A DNA stretch of 64,000 nt from an uncultured Eubacteriales bacterium (lineage in GTDB: Bacteria; Bacillota; Clostridia; Lachnospirales; CAMVHY01): contig CAOVHW010000001.1 of assembly GCA_948543815.1 (NCBI GenBank), positions 22,282 through 86,281 on the forward strand. The letters run 5' to 3'. Shown one piece after another: positions 36,264 through 45,866 of the stretch (positions are counted from its first letter, which is position 1; each line of letters starts with the position of its first letter). The notes under the pieces were generated by a model. That model saw only the letters and a program-made list of their open reading frames with translations. It was not told where the DNA came from and did no database searches. Position numbers and translations under genes: made by a program.

Positions 36264-36701
36264 CTATTTACTCAAATAATAAATAATTCCGACTAAAACT
36301 GAAGTTAATGTACTATAAACGATAACGGGTCCGGCAATAATAAACATTTTTGCACCGACACCAAAAATAAAACCTTCCTTTTTAAATTCGAGAGCGGGAG
36401 CGGCAACAGAATTAGCGAAACCGGTTATAGGAACGACAGAGCCAGCGCCAGCAATTTTTCCGATTTCATCATATATACCGAAACCGGTTAAAAGGATACC
36501 GATAAAAATTAAGATAATGGAAGTAAGCGTACGAGAAATTTCTAAATCACAGCCAAAATTCAGGAGTGAATTAGTAATAAATTGACCGATGACACAAATT
36601 AAACCGCCAGACCAAAACGCATTTAAACAATTCAGGAACAAATTAGTATTGGGAGAAGATTTCTCAACCATTTTTTGATACTTACCTTTATTATTTTGCA
36701 T
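36264..36701 (-). CDS. spoVAC: Stage V sporulation protein AC (SpoVAC)
   Basis: A 145-residue membrane protein, the mechanosensitive subunit of the SpoVA channel. It contains NAFWSGGLICVIGQF, GFGIYDEIGKIAGAGS and GVGAKMFIIAGPVIVYS. I chose the ATG at 36701, spaced correctly from AAGGTGAG; the GTG three codons earlier overlaps that site. Confidence 0.96.
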   Translation of the reverse strand: MQNNKGKYQKMVEKSSPNTNLFLNCLNAFWSGGLICVIGQFITNSLLNFGCDLEISRTLTSIILIFIGILLTGFGIYDEIGKIAGAGSVVPITGFANSVAAPALEFKKEGFIFGVGAKMFIIAGPVIVYSTLTSVLVGIIYYLSK

Positions 36702-36713
36702 AGAACTCACCTT

Positions 36714-37136
36714 CTAAAAATGATAAAAGCCAGGGATGCAGTAATATAATAATGAACCAAAAAATTTTCCAAGCGCAATAGCGATAATAAAAAAGTAGAG
36801 ACCATTTTGAATTGAGCCACGACGAATTAAAATTGGGATAACGTTTAGCATTTCAGCTAATGACATTGCTAAGCATCCATAAAAAATTCCGATACAAAAA
36901 CTAAGGAACCCGACTAATAATTTTCCAATAGGAATATAAAAATTAAATAAGTCGGTAGAGATTCCAAAGATACCGCCAAAAATAATAGCTTGTTCGTAAA
37001 GCTTTACAAATTTTTCACTTGAAGTTTTTTTAGCGAGACGTTGGACAATCCCGAGAGTAGTTATGAAAGCGAAAACGGCGCCGGAAATAATTAATCCGGA
37101 ACTAAATCCGATATAGATTAAGATTAAATTACGCAT
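36714..37136 (-). CDS. spoVAB: Stage V sporulation protein AB (SpoVAB)
   Basis: A 140-residue protein with four or five hydrophobic helices (GFSSGLIISGAVFAFITTLG near the start, GLYFFIIAIALGKFFGSL at the end). It occupies the SpoVAB position between spoVAA and spoVAC. Its ATG overlaps the spoVAA stop by one base (TAATG), so the two are coupled. Confidence 0.92.
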   Translation of the reverse strand: MRNLILIYIGFSSGLIISGAVFAFITTLGIVQRLAKKTSSEKFVKLYEQAIIFGGIFGISTDLFNFYIPIGKLLVGFLSFCIGIFYGCLAMSLAEMLNVIPILIRRGSIQNGLYFFIIAIALGKFFGSLLYYCIPGFYHF

Positions 37137-37765
37137 TATCCGCCTCCAATTTCTTTTTTCGTATTATTTTGTTCAGTTTGAATTGAATCGACTAACGTAT
37201 TATAGATATCAGTATCGTAGAGCGACATTTCAACTTCAATTGGAGTAGGGTCACGCGTAATTTTTATATTACCTAAATGATTAAAGAAAACAATTATACC
37301 GACAGCTAAACCAAGTGAATAAGGGACAGCAATAATTTTTGGATTATCTAATTCATAGCCAAAAAATATTTTGTAATAATTTTTAAATACATCAGGGATT
37401 TGTGCATCAGAATGGAAACTCATAATAGCAGTAGCGGCGCCCATAAATAAAACGATACAAACAAAAATAATACGTAAGATTTTTAGGAATTGATTTTCCT
37501 TTACGATTACTGGCGAATAATCAATTATGGTATCCTTTTCACCTAAATTAATAACGGAATAATCGGGGAATTTTTTTTTAATAATTTTAATGATATCGGT
37601 AATGGAAACGACATAATTTTTACGGATTTTTAATGGGATTCTTAAAATTTTCTCATGTTTTAACTTATCCGCAACATCAGAAATAATTTCGGTAATATCT
37701 TGGAGGTAAACATCTTGACGTTGTTCGAGTAAAATTTTTTTAACCGGCTTAATATATATTTCCAT
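37136..37765 (-). CDS. spoVAA: Stage V sporulation protein AA (SpoVAA)
   Basis: The 209-residue first protein of the spoVA operon. A soluble N-terminal domain (~1-110) with LQDITEIISDV is followed by two membrane segments (IFVCIVLFMGAATAIMSF and IIAVPYSLGLAVGIIVFF) and a short C-terminal domain with DPTPIEVEMSLYD. AAAGGGA precedes the ATG. No clear sigma-G promoter stands out in the 128 bases shared with the divergent LysM/CAP gene. Confidence 0.92.
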   Translation of the reverse strand: MEIYIKPVKKILLEQRQDVYLQDITEIISDVADKLKHEKILRIPLKIRKNYVVSITDIIKIIKKKFPDYSVINLGEKDTIIDYSPVIVKENQFLKILRIIFVCIVLFMGAATAIMSFHSDAQIPDVFKNYYKIFFGYELDNPKIIAVPYSLGLAVGIIVFFNHLGNIKITRDPTPIEVEMSLYDTDIYNTLVDSIQTEQNNTKKEIGGG

Positions 37766-37893
37766 TTATAAAATCCCTTTCATTTTTTATTTTCAAATTT
37801 ATATTTCCCATTCTTTTCATTCGTATGCATTGAATAAATTATTTTTATAAGTAAATACTAACTTTGCAAAAAATTTTGTGAGGTGTTTTTAAT

Positions 37894-38505
37894 ATGAAAT
37901 TCAAAAAAATTTTAGCGCTAACTTTTTCATTAGCATTGATAAATCCTATAAATGTTTTTGCCGCAACTGAAACTTATACGGTAAAATCGGGCGATAGTTT
38001 ATGGAAAATTGCTCAAAAATATCAAGTTGGTATCTCTGAAATAATAAGTGCCAATGACCAATTTAAAAATCCAAATTTAATCTATCCCGGTGATAAAGTT
38101 ACTATCCCATTGCTCGATGAAACTACAAAAAGTATCGAACAACAAGTTGTTGACTTAGTAAATCAACAACGTTCAAAAAATGGATTGTCACCATTAACTT
38201 TAAATTGGCAAGTATCACGTGTTGCACGCTATAAATCACAAGATATGTGCGAAAAAAATTATTTCAGTCATACTTCTCCAACTTATGGCTCACCATTTGA
38301 TATGCTCAAAAAATTTAATATCAATTATTCGACAGCCGGTGAAAATATTGCGAAGGGTCAAAAAACTGCTCAAGCCGTTATGAATTCATGGATGAATTCG
38401 GAGGGACATCGCGCTAATATTTTAAATAAAAATTTTAAAGAAATTGGTGTCGGCTACTATAATAAAAATGGTTCAATCTATTGGACTCAAATGTTTATAC
38501 GATAA
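37894..38505 (+). CDS. Secreted LysM and CAP-domain protein
   Basis: A 203-residue exported protein. The signal peptide is MKFKKILALTFSLALINP followed by INVFAA. One LysM domain (~25-70, SGDSLWKIAQKYQV) binds peptidoglycan. A CAP/SCP domain (~80-203) has LVNQQRSKNGLSPL, FSHTSPT, AGENIAKG and SEGHRANILN, as in the YkwD family. Such proteins are frequent in spore formers and are often spore- or wall-associated. GTGAGGTG lies upstream. It is divergent from spoVA, which makes a sporulation role plausible but unproven. Confidence 0.9.
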   Translation: MKFKKILALTFSLALINPINVFAATETYTVKSGDSLWKIAQKYQVGISEIISANDQFKNPNLIYPGDKVTIPLLDETTKSIEQQVVDLVNQQRSKNGLSPLTLNWQVSRVARYKSQDMCEKNYFSHTSPTYGSPFDMLKKFNINYSTAGENIAKGQKTAQAVMNSWMNSEGHRANILNKNFKEIGVGYYNKNGSIYWTQMFIR

Positions 38506-38523
38506 ATCTTTAACAAAAAAAGA

Positions 38524-38689
38524 TAAAACCTTTACTTTTTTCTTTGAAAAGAAAAAAGTAAAACAATAAGCAGTTCCTTTGGAACTGCTTCATGAAAAGA
38601 AACTTTATAAAAAATCTTTGTGCGAGTGCACAAAGATTTTTTTGTTAAAATTTTTTTGGTTCTTTTTTTATAAAAAAAGAACGGTTTTT
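38524..38689. repeat. Dispersed palindromic element, copy D (with nested extra hairpin)
   Basis: The left arm ACTTTTTTCTTTGAAAAG, core AATCTTTGTGCGAGTGCACAAAG (about 38611-38643) and right arm GAACGGTTTT match the family. An extra hairpin, AAGCAGTTCC TT TGGAACTGCTT (38568-38590), is inserted between left arm and core, which makes this the longest copy. Confidence 0.82.
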
Positions 38690-38765
38690 ATTTCTATATT
38701 TTACTTTTGAATACGTATTAATTTATAATAAAGTTGAAATAAAAATTTGTAAGGGGAAGATTTTT

Positions 38766-40100
38766 GTGGCTAACAACGAAAAAAAAACGCAAAAAAATCC
38801 TATGGCATTACTGCCAATTTTTGCGTTTTTATTTTTATATCTAGGACTCGGACTGATTTTCGAATACATTTTACATATTGAAATGGGTTTTTATAAAATC
38901 CCAATCGTTGTAATTTTTATGATTGCTTTATTTATCGCATGCATCCAAAATCATAAATTAACTCTCGATGAAAAATTAAACATTATGGCTAAAGGTATCG
39001 GTGATAAAAATATCGTTACTATGATTTTAATTTTCTTAGTCGCTGGGATTTTCGTCGGCGTTATCGGCCGTAATAGTGCTGAAGCTGTCGCATATTTCCT
39101 TTTGTCAGTAACTCCGTCGCGTTTCTCTGTCGCCGTATTATTTCTAGCCGCATGCATCGTCTCAACTGCAATGGGAACTTCCGTCGGTACTATAACTTTA
39201 ATCATTCCAATTGCTGCTGCCGTCTCAAAAGTTTCAGGATTTTCTCTGCCATTATGTATCGGCGCCGTTATGGGCGGCTCAATGTTCGGCGATAATTTGT
39301 CATTTATCTCTGACACAACTATTGCCGCATGTAGCTCACAAGGTTGTGAAATGAAAGATAAATTTCGTGCGAATATCAAAATTGCTTTACCATCCGCAAT
39401 AATTACTCTGATAATTATTTTGGCAAAATCTTTTTACGTCAAGTCAAATCCAATTGAAATTCCACAATACAATCTTTTGCTACTCATTCCATACATATTA
39501 GTTTTAATTGGTGGAATTTGCGGCTTGAATGTCTTTACAGTTTTACTTACAGGAATTTTGTCAGGAACATTTATCACTTTAATTTCCGGCACGACAAATT
39601 TCGTTGATATTTTAAATAATATGGGACTCGGTACATGTCAAATGTTCGAAACAATTATGGTAACAATTTTGGTATCGGCAATGTGTGCATTAATTCGTGA
39701 ATTCGGCGGCTTCGACGCACTCTTATCTTTCATTCGCCACGTATTTAAAGGAAAAATTGGCGGACGTTTAGGCGTTGGATTATTAGTCGGCACTATGGAT
39801 CTAGCTACTGCCAACAATACAATTGCAATTGTAATGGCCGGCCCAATTGCAAAAGAAATTAGTCATGAATATAATATCAGTCCAAAAGAATCTGCATCTT
39901 TACTCGATACATTTTCATGCGTCTTTCAAGGCATTATTCCTTACGGCGCACAAATGTTAATTGCGGTATCAACCGCGTCAGAATTAGGCAACAATATCAG
40001 TGCATTTCAAATCATTCCGTGCTTACATTATCCATTTTTGCTAGCTGCTTCATCAATTATTTTTATCATAGTTGGTGCAAAACGAAATGATAAAAATTAA
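38766..40100 (+). CDS. NhaC-like Na+/H+ antiporter family protein (second copy)
   Basis: A 444-residue membrane protein with about 11 helices. It carries GGSMFGDNLSFISDTTIAAC, a variant of the NhaC motif (GDxxSxISDTT), and MDLATANNTIAIV. It is only distantly related to the first NhaC at 9264-10631. The start is GTG with AAGGGGAAG before it. The stop overlaps by three bases the stop of the convergent SPOCS gene. Substrate could be Na+/H+ or organic acids. Confidence 0.85.
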   Translation: MANNEKKTQKNPMALLPIFAFLFLYLGLGLIFEYILHIEMGFYKIPIVVIFMIALFIACIQNHKLTLDEKLNIMAKGIGDKNIVTMILIFLVAGIFVGVIGRNSAEAVAYFLLSVTPSRFSVAVLFLAACIVSTAMGTSVGTITLIIPIAAAVSKVSGFSLPLCIGAVMGGSMFGDNLSFISDTTIAACSSQGCEMKDKFRANIKIALPSAIITLIIILAKSFYVKSNPIEIPQYNLLLLIPYILVLIGGICGLNVFTVLLTGILSGTFITLISGTTNFVDILNNMGLGTCQMFETIMVTILVSAMCALIREFGGFDALLSFIRHVFKGKIGGRLGVGLLVGTMDLATANNTIAIVMAGPIAKEISHEYNISPKESASLLDTFSCVFQGIIPYGAQMLIAVSTASELGNNISAFQIIPCLHYPFLLAASSIIFIIVGAKRNDKN

Positions 40101-41656
40101 ACGGTAACATTTTTTAAAATCAAAAGTTTTTGACCAACCTGTACGTCATCTTCAATTTCATTTACATCTTTTAATTCATCGATACTCATATTATATCTTT
40201 TAGCGATATCCCACAAACGGTCGCCATTTTGCACAATATATACAACCATGCTTGGCATATTTTCTAAAATTTCCTTGTCAATCTCACTAAATTTTATATC
40301 CGTAATAATTTTTGATTGCTGCTGCTTTATAACTTCTGCATTAAAGCCTAATAAAATTCGTAAATCAATCTCATCGTTACTTAGCATATTAAATCCAATA
40401 TGCTCAATTGTTGTGTCAATATTCATTTCCATTTCTGGTAATGCACCACGTACTTCTAATGTTTGTCGGTATGGTAAAACAGTTTTATACGAATAAATTG
40501 GTGACTCATCACTTTTTGCAATATAAAGAATATCGATATCAATAATTCCCTCAACCATTGCTTTATCATTAATTATATGACTATCGTCAATATTTACTGT
40601 CGCATTTATTTTTAATATCTGTAAAATATCGGGGCAATTCTCATCAAGTTGAATAATTTCTTTTATCGGTGATTGCATCTTATTCCGGCAGATAATATTT
40701 GAATAGCTAACCGTCTCACGTATTATTTCTAATTTCTCATCAATACAATATGCGTCACTTAAAATCTCAAAATCTTCCTGCGAATTTATTTTTATATTCG
40801 CTCCAATAAAAATTTCTGTATCAAGTACTCGGTCCTCTCCATCTTCATTTGGTTTTATATGAATATATTTATCCTGTACGAAAAGTTTTACGTCTGCCAG
40901 CATAAAGTCTTTAGCTTTTGGGACATCAAATACTCCGTTAAAAGGTAGCTCATGCTCGACAATCTCAATAATATTCTCACTTGAATCACTTTTATATAAA
41001 GTTTTTAGTAAAAGTTCACCATTAACTGTAATCTTACCATTACCCGATTTTATATCACGTGATACGATATCGATATCAGTTTGTAAAATCTCACGGATAT
41101 TTGGCTTCCCTGATGGAATATTTAATTCGTCCTTAACAATAAATCTATCGGAACGATTTTCAATTAATCGATTTACAGTAAAATTTTCTTTTAATAATTG
41201 AGAAGACGGGATATTTTTAATAGCCGAAACAATTTCGTACTCAGATTCTTGTAAGACATTAGCGATAATATCAATAACGGCACGGAAATTAATTTTACGG
41301 TCATTTAGCATTTTATAGTCAATTTTATTTATAGAAACTTTAACATCGGTAAACATTTCACTATCGGCACCATCAATATTTATAAATTCATCGATAGCAA
41401 TTGAATTATTAATACAGAAGATAGGATTATCAGAATCTTTAGCGATATAGAAAAGATTAAGATCTAAGCGGCCGATAAAATTTAATTTATCATGGAGGAG
41501 TTCAATTTTATCAGTAATAATATTCGCATGAGTTTGAAGGATAGAACTCATATCAGGTTTTATATCAGGGACAATAATATCGCCCTCAACTAAAAATTGA
41601 GAAGATTCCGTACCAATTTTTTTATCCAAATAAATTTTATCTTTAACTAAATCCAT
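40097..41656 (-). CDS. SPOCS (DUF3794) repeat protein with C-terminal LysM
   Basis: A 519-residue protein. Three SPOCS/DUF3794 beta-type units (~40-120, ~170-260, ~330-420) share patterns such as (V/I)EG(D/I)I.(V/I)D(I)LY and PDI..ILQT. A LysM domain closes the chain (VQNGDRLWDIAKRYNMS, ~470-517). No signal peptide. Proteins of this layout occur in clostridial spore formers and are thought to be spore-envelope components. AAAGGATG precedes the ATG. Divergent from proS. Confidence 0.85.
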   Translation of the reverse strand: MDLVKDKIYLDKKIGTESSQFLVEGDIIVPDIKPDMSSILQTHANIITDKIELLHDKLNFIGRLDLNLFYIAKDSDNPIFCINNSIAIDEFINIDGADSEMFTDVKVSINKIDYKMLNDRKINFRAVIDIIANVLQESEYEIVSAIKNIPSSQLLKENFTVNRLIENRSDRFIVKDELNIPSGKPNIREILQTDIDIVSRDIKSGNGKITVNGELLLKTLYKSDSSENIIEIVEHELPFNGVFDVPKAKDFMLADVKLFVQDKYIHIKPNEDGEDRVLDTEIFIGANIKINSQEDFEILSDAYCIDEKLEIIRETVSYSNIICRNKMQSPIKEIIQLDENCPDILQILKINATVNIDDSHIINDKAMVEGIIDIDILYIAKSDESPIYSYKTVLPYRQTLEVRGALPEMEMNIDTTIEHIGFNMLSNDEIDLRILLGFNAEVIKQQQSKIITDIKFSEIDKEILENMPSMVVYIVQNGDRLWDIAKRYNMSIDELKDVNEIEDDVQVGQKLLILKNVTV

Positions 41657-41770
41657 TATGAATCATCCTTTATGATTAAAATATAATAAAATTTATGCAT
41701 GGAAAAAAATTTTTATACCGCATTGCCATTAAAATAAAATAATGCTAATATTTCTACGAGGTGGTAACTA

Positions 41771-43189
41771 TTGAAAAAATATGTTGAGGCAATTACGGAT
41801 ATGGATAAAGATTTCGCACTATGGTATACGGATATTGTAAAGAAAGCCGAACTAATTGATTACTCATCCGTACGCGGATGTATGATTTTAAAACCATATG
41901 GGTATGCGATATGGGAAAGAATACAAAAAATTTTAGACCAAAAATTTAAAGAAACTAATCACGAAAATGTTTATATGCCAATATTTATTCCGGAATCACT
42001 TTTACAAAAAGAAAAGGAACATGTAGAAGGATTTGCACCTGAAGTTGCATGGGTAACTCATGGAGGAAATGAGAAACTAACTGAAAAATTATGCGTACGT
42101 CCAACTTCGGAAACTTTATTTTGTGAGCACTATGCAAATGTTATCCAATCGTATCGTGATTTACCAAAACTTTATAATCAATGGTGTTCAGTAGTACGTT
42201 GGGAGAAAACGACACGACCATTTTTACGTAGTTTAGAATTTTTATGGCAGGAAGGCCATACGGCACATGCAACATTTGACGAAGCAGAACAAGAAACATT
42301 AAAAATGTTAAACATTTATGCAGATTTTTGTGAAAAGATATTAGCAATACCAATGATAAAAGGTAAGAAGACCGAGAATGAGAAATTTGCGGGCGCACTT
42401 TCAACTTATACGATAGAGAGTTTAATGCACGATGGACGCGCATTACAATCAGGAACATCGCATAATTTTGGCGATGGATTTGCAAAAGCTTTTGGCATTC
42501 AATACACTGACAAGCAAAACAAATTGCAATATGTTTTTCAAACATCATGGGGAATATCGACAAGAATAATTGGCGCAATAATTATGGTTCACGGAGATAA
42601 TAATGGATTAGTTTTGCCGCCAAATATTGCTCCAATTCAAATTGCAATTATTCCAATCACAACAAAAAAATCTGAAATAATTGACGCCGCAAAAATGATT
42701 GAAGCAAAATTAAAATCACAAAATTTGCGTACAAAACTTGACTTGACTGATAAATCGGCCGGCTGGAAATTTAGTGAATATGAAATGAAAGGTGTACCAC
42801 TACGAATTGAAATTGGCCCGCGCGATTTAGAAAATAATTCGGCAACATTTGTGCGACGTGATACAAATGAAAAAATTACATTGCCATTAAATAATTTTGA
42901 CGCAAAAGAAATTTTGGACGCAATACAAAAAAATTTGTTTGATAAAGCTTTAGCACATCGAAATAAAAATACATTCAATGCAGAAAATTTGGAGCAAATT
43001 GAAGAAATTTTGTCAAACACTCCTGGCTTTATAAAAGCAAATTGGTGTGGCGATTTAAATTGTGAATTAGCTGTTAAAGAAAAAACTGGCGCAACTGCTC
43101 GTTGTATTTCATTTGAACCTGCAAATGGAAAATGTGTTTGCTGTGGGAAAAACGCCCAGCATTTAGTTTATTGGGCAAAATCATACTAA
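41771..43189 (+). CDS. proS: Prolyl-tRNA synthetase (short, archaeal/eukaryote-like type)
   Basis: A 472-residue class II synthetase that charges tRNA-Pro. This is the ProS type without the ~180-residue editing insertion. Motifs include VRPTSETLFCEHYANVIQSY, RWEKTTRPFLRSLEFLWQEG and AFGIQYTD. The C-terminal zinc-binding domain ends in VCCGKNAQHLVYWAKSY with the typical terminal Tyr. The start is TTG after CGAGGTGG. It is followed 12 bases later by dnaX. Confidence 0.96.
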   Translation: MKKYVEAITDMDKDFALWYTDIVKKAELIDYSSVRGCMILKPYGYAIWERIQKILDQKFKETNHENVYMPIFIPESLLQKEKEHVEGFAPEVAWVTHGGNEKLTEKLCVRPTSETLFCEHYANVIQSYRDLPKLYNQWCSVVRWEKTTRPFLRSLEFLWQEGHTAHATFDEAEQETLKMLNIYADFCEKILAIPMIKGKKTENEKFAGALSTYTIESLMHDGRALQSGTSHNFGDGFAKAFGIQYTDKQNKLQYVFQTSWGISTRIIGAIIMVHGDNNGLVLPPNIAPIQIAIIPITTKKSEIIDAAKMIEAKLKSQNLRTKLDLTDKSAGWKFSEYEMKGVPLRIEIGPRDLENNSATFVRRDTNEKITLPLNNFDAKEILDAIQKNLFDKALAHRNKNTFNAENLEQIEEILSNTPGFIKANWCGDLNCELAVKEKTGATARCISFEPANGKCVCCGKNAQHLVYWAKSY

Positions 43190-43201
43190 GAGGTGGAAAA
43201 A

Positions 43202-44677
43202 ATGTATCTGGCTCTCTACCGAAAATATCGGCCAAAAAAATTTGCGGATGTCGTCGGCCAAAAACATATCGTAAAAACTTTACTTAATCAAATTACTGCT
43301 AATCGTATCTCTCACGCTTATTTATTTTGTGGGACACATGGCACTGGTAAAACTTCTATTGCAAAAATTTTCGCAATGGCGGTAAATTGTTTTGACAATA
43401 AAAATGGTGAACCATGTATGAAATGTGAAAGCTGTAAAAATGTTTTGAGTAAACAAGACCCGAACATAATTGAAATTGATGCCGCAAGTAATAATGGCGT
43501 CGACAATATCCGTGATATTCGCGACGAAGTGAAATATCCACCAATTAACGGTAAGTACAAAATTTATATCATCGACGAAGTTCATATGCTATCAGTTGGC
43601 GCGTTCAATGCGTTATTGAAAACTTTGGAGGAACCGCCATCACACGTAATTTTTATATTGGCGACAACGGATCCACAAAAAATTCCCGCCACAATTCATT
43701 CACGAACGCAACGATTTGATTTCAAACGAATTTTACCGCAAGAAATGTTTGACGCAATAAAAAAATATATGGCGGCCGAAAAAATTAATATAAGTGATGA
43801 GGCAATAAATTATGTAATACGATTGTCGGACGGCGCGATGCGTGACGCATTGAGCATTTTGGATCAGTGTATATCATTTTACTTCGGCGAGGAAATTTCG
43901 CTGTCAAAAGTTATAAACATTACCGGTAATATTGACGATAAAAATTGCTGTGAATTCCTAAATGCATTGAATGAAAAAAATGTAAAAAAAATTTTGGATA
44001 TGACAAACAAAATTGTTATGGATGGCAAAGAAATTTCACATTTCCTCTCTGCTTTAATTATATTTTTACGCGATTGTCTTGTGTTCAAAAATATTGGTGA
44101 TGACGAAAATGTTTTACAATTATGGAATGACCGTGCACAAATTTTACAAAATTGTCAACTTTCTTCACCAAATCAAATAAAATTGCTGGAAGTTTTCTCA
44201 CAATTACAAAATGAACTAAAATATGCTATCAATCCACGAATTTCATTTGAAATTTCGTGCATAAAATTTTGCTCTGATGATGAAAAAAAAAATACTAACC
44301 AAACCAATGACGAAATAAAAATTTCAAAAAAAATTGACACGCCTGTAAAAAAAATAATACCAACTGACGTAAAAGAATTGATAAAAAAATGGCCGCAGAT
44401 TGTCGCAAAATCTTCCGGCCTCTTAAAAGAAATTTTGAATTTGTCGTACATCGGCTCGCTCAAAAATAATGTCGTCTATATAATTACAAATGATGCCGGT
44501 AGTAATGCAATATTAAAACAAAAAAAAGATGAAATTAAAAATTTAATTGATTTAGATTGCGAAATAGATTTCATTTGTAAAGATGATTACGAAGCCGAAC
44601 ATAAAAAAATTTTCAATCAAGACGATGAAGAACTAAAAAAACAACTCAAAAAAATTAATTTCCCTATTGAAAGCTAA
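43202..44677 (+). CDS. dnaX: DNA polymerase III subunit gamma/tau
   Basis: A 491-residue clamp-loader ATPase. Walker A GTHGTGKTS is at residues 44-52. A four-Cys zinc module (CFDNKNGEPCMKCESC) follows, then IDEVHMLSVGAFNALLKTLEE and the SRTQRFDF arginine finger region. Domain III and a short C-terminal region complete the chain. I chose the ATG at 43202 because GAGGTGG precedes it; a GTG nine bases earlier overlaps that site. The usual partner recR is not next to it; a palindromic element follows. Confidence 0.96.
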   Translation: MYLALYRKYRPKKFADVVGQKHIVKTLLNQITANRISHAYLFCGTHGTGKTSIAKIFAMAVNCFDNKNGEPCMKCESCKNVLSKQDPNIIEIDAASNNGVDNIRDIRDEVKYPPINGKYKIYIIDEVHMLSVGAFNALLKTLEEPPSHVIFILATTDPQKIPATIHSRTQRFDFKRILPQEMFDAIKKYMAAEKINISDEAINYVIRLSDGAMRDALSILDQCISFYFGEEISLSKVINITGNIDDKNCCEFLNALNEKNVKKILDMTNKIVMDGKEISHFLSALIIFLRDCLVFKNIGDDENVLQLWNDRAQILQNCQLSSPNQIKLLEVFSQLQNELKYAINPRISFEISCIKFCSDDEKKNTNQTNDEIKISKKIDTPVKKIIPTDVKELIKKWPQIVAKSSGLLKEILNLSYIGSLKNNVVYIITNDAGSNAILKQKKDEIKNLIDLDCEIDFICKDDYEAEHKKIFNQDDEELKKQLKKINFPIES

Positions 44678-44683
44678 AAAATT

Positions 44684-44810
44684 AAAACCGTTCTTTTTTT
44701 TGTAAAAAAAAGAACCAAAAAAAACTTTATAAAAATCTTTGTGCAAATGCACAAAGATTTTTTGTTAAAGTTCTTTTGTTACTTTTCTTTCAAGAAAAGT
44801 AAGGTTTTTT
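44684..44810. repeat. Dispersed palindromic element, copy E
   Basis: It starts AAAACCGTTCTTTTTTTTG, centre AATCTTTGTGC AAAT GCACAAAGATT (about 44734-44764), and ends CAAGAAAAGTAAGGTTTT. The left arm is of the GTTC type and the right arm of the TTAC type. It fills the gap between the convergent dnaX and lepB. Confidence 0.85.
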
Positions 44811-44821
44811 TAGTAAAAATT

Positions 44822-45370
44822 TTAGTCTTTAGTTGATTTTTTATAAATATTGCCAAAGGATGGCGACGTTCGAAACAATGCTTTGCCTAATATTCTTTCA
44901 CGTTTCAAAAAAGTATTGCCCCAATATCGAGAATCATTTGAATTATTTCGGTTATCTCCCATCATAAAATAGCAACCATTAGGAATATAATACGGGCCGG
45001 CAAATTCATAAGTTTCCTTATCCAAAAAATTTTCTTCTAACGGCTCATCATTTATATAAACTTTTCCTGATACAACTTCTAATTTTTCTCCGGGCATTCC
45101 AATGATACGCTTTATGAACAAATTTTTTTCATTATCAGGTGGAATAAATACGACAATATCAAAACGTTTTGGAGTTGAAAATAAATAATTCAAACGGTTA
45201 ACTAATAAACTATCGCCAGTCATTAAAGTTTTTTCCATTGAACTTGATGGGATATATGCATTTAAAATTACGAAGCGATTAAAAAATAAAGCGATAACGA
45301 TAGAGGTACATATTAAGATAATAAAATCGAAAGCCTCAAGAAAACGCTCTGAGCATAAAAAATTTTTCAT
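44822..45370 (-). CDS. lepB: Signal peptidase I
   Basis: A 182-residue membrane protease that removes signal peptides. One N-terminal membrane anchor (IILICTSIVIALFFNRF). The nucleophile Ser44 lies in IPSSSM, the base Lys87 in FIKRIIGMPGE, and the box E motif GDNRNNSNDSR is intact. The length is typical for Firmicutes (~180). AGGAAGTGA lies upstream. It follows the SHOCT-like gene by 17 bases and may be co-transcribed. Confidence 0.95.
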   Translation of the reverse strand: MKNFLCSERFLEAFDFIILICTSIVIALFFNRFVILNAYIPSSSMEKTLMTGDSLLVNRLNYLFSTPKRFDIVVFIPPDNEKNLFIKRIIGMPGEKLEVVSGKVYINDEPLEENFLDKETYEFAGPYYIPNGCYFMMGDNRNNSNDSRYWGNTFLKRERILGKALFRTSPSFGNIYKKSTKD

Positions 45371-45387
45371 CGATATTAATTCACTTC

Positions 45388-45708
45388 CTAATCATTTTGT
45401 TCGCTATCAGATTTATCTGATAATTTATTAGATAAATCCTGAATAACGTTAGCAGTTTTTTGGATAACAGATTGAGTAGTTTTTCTAACTTTTGGCTCCA
45501 TATTTTTATATACTTCACTAACTTTATTACCTAAATCTTTAGCGATACTATCAACATTTTTAGAGAGTTTTTTAATTTTTTCCTCAAAGTCTTTAGATTT
45601 ATTATCACATTCTTTAAACTTCATAGAATCAAATAATTTTACGGCGTCGTCAACATTAATTTTACCATCTTCAAGCATTTGTAAAACTTTCAAACGTTCT
45701 TCTTTCAT
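45388..45708 (-). CDS. Small protein with SHOCT-like (YvlB-type) N-terminus
   Basis: 106 residues. Residues 1-30 (KEERLKVLQMLEDGKINVDDAVKL) match the SHOCT-like motif found at the start of YvlB/DUF4097 proteins. The rest is a long amphipathic helix with heptads (IKKLSKNVDSIAKDLGNKV) and a polar tail. No membrane segment. I chose the ATG at 45708 with GGAGG seven bases upstream; a longer reading is unsupported. Regulatory or oligomerisation role inferred. Confidence 0.75.
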   Translation of the reverse strand: MKEERLKVLQMLEDGKINVDDAVKLFDSMKFKECDNKSKDFEEKIKKLSKNVDSIAKDLGNKVSEVYKNMEPKVRKTTQSVIQKTANVIQDLSNKLSDKSDSEQND

Positions 45709-45830
45709 AAAAATTCCTCCATAAAAAAAATATTTCGATGAAAAAGGTTCAAAGCGTTTTATCATTATTATAACTCAAAAATACGAGAAAAATTATCAAT
45801 GCAAAAAATTAATTTGTAATACGTATCTTC

Positions 45831-45860
45831 TTGCATAAATTTATTTCTACATGATATAAT
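45831..45860 (+). promoter_or_regulatory. Promoter of the candidate antitoxin RNA
   Basis: TTGCAT (45831-45836), an 18-base spacer and a perfect TATAAT (45855-45860). No open reading frame with a ribosome binding site follows on this strand, and a terminator lies ~140 bases on. Confidence 0.65.
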
Positions 45861-45866
45861 AATTAT

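Noticed and set aside
9264..40100. The two NhaC-like antiporters as a recent duplication
   Set aside because: Their signature motifs and flanking helices differ too much; they are distant members of one superfamily.
43202..44677. Programmed frameshift in dnaX to make gamma
   Set aside because: A-rich runs are common in this genome, and I saw no convincing heptamer with a downstream stem-loop in the expected place.
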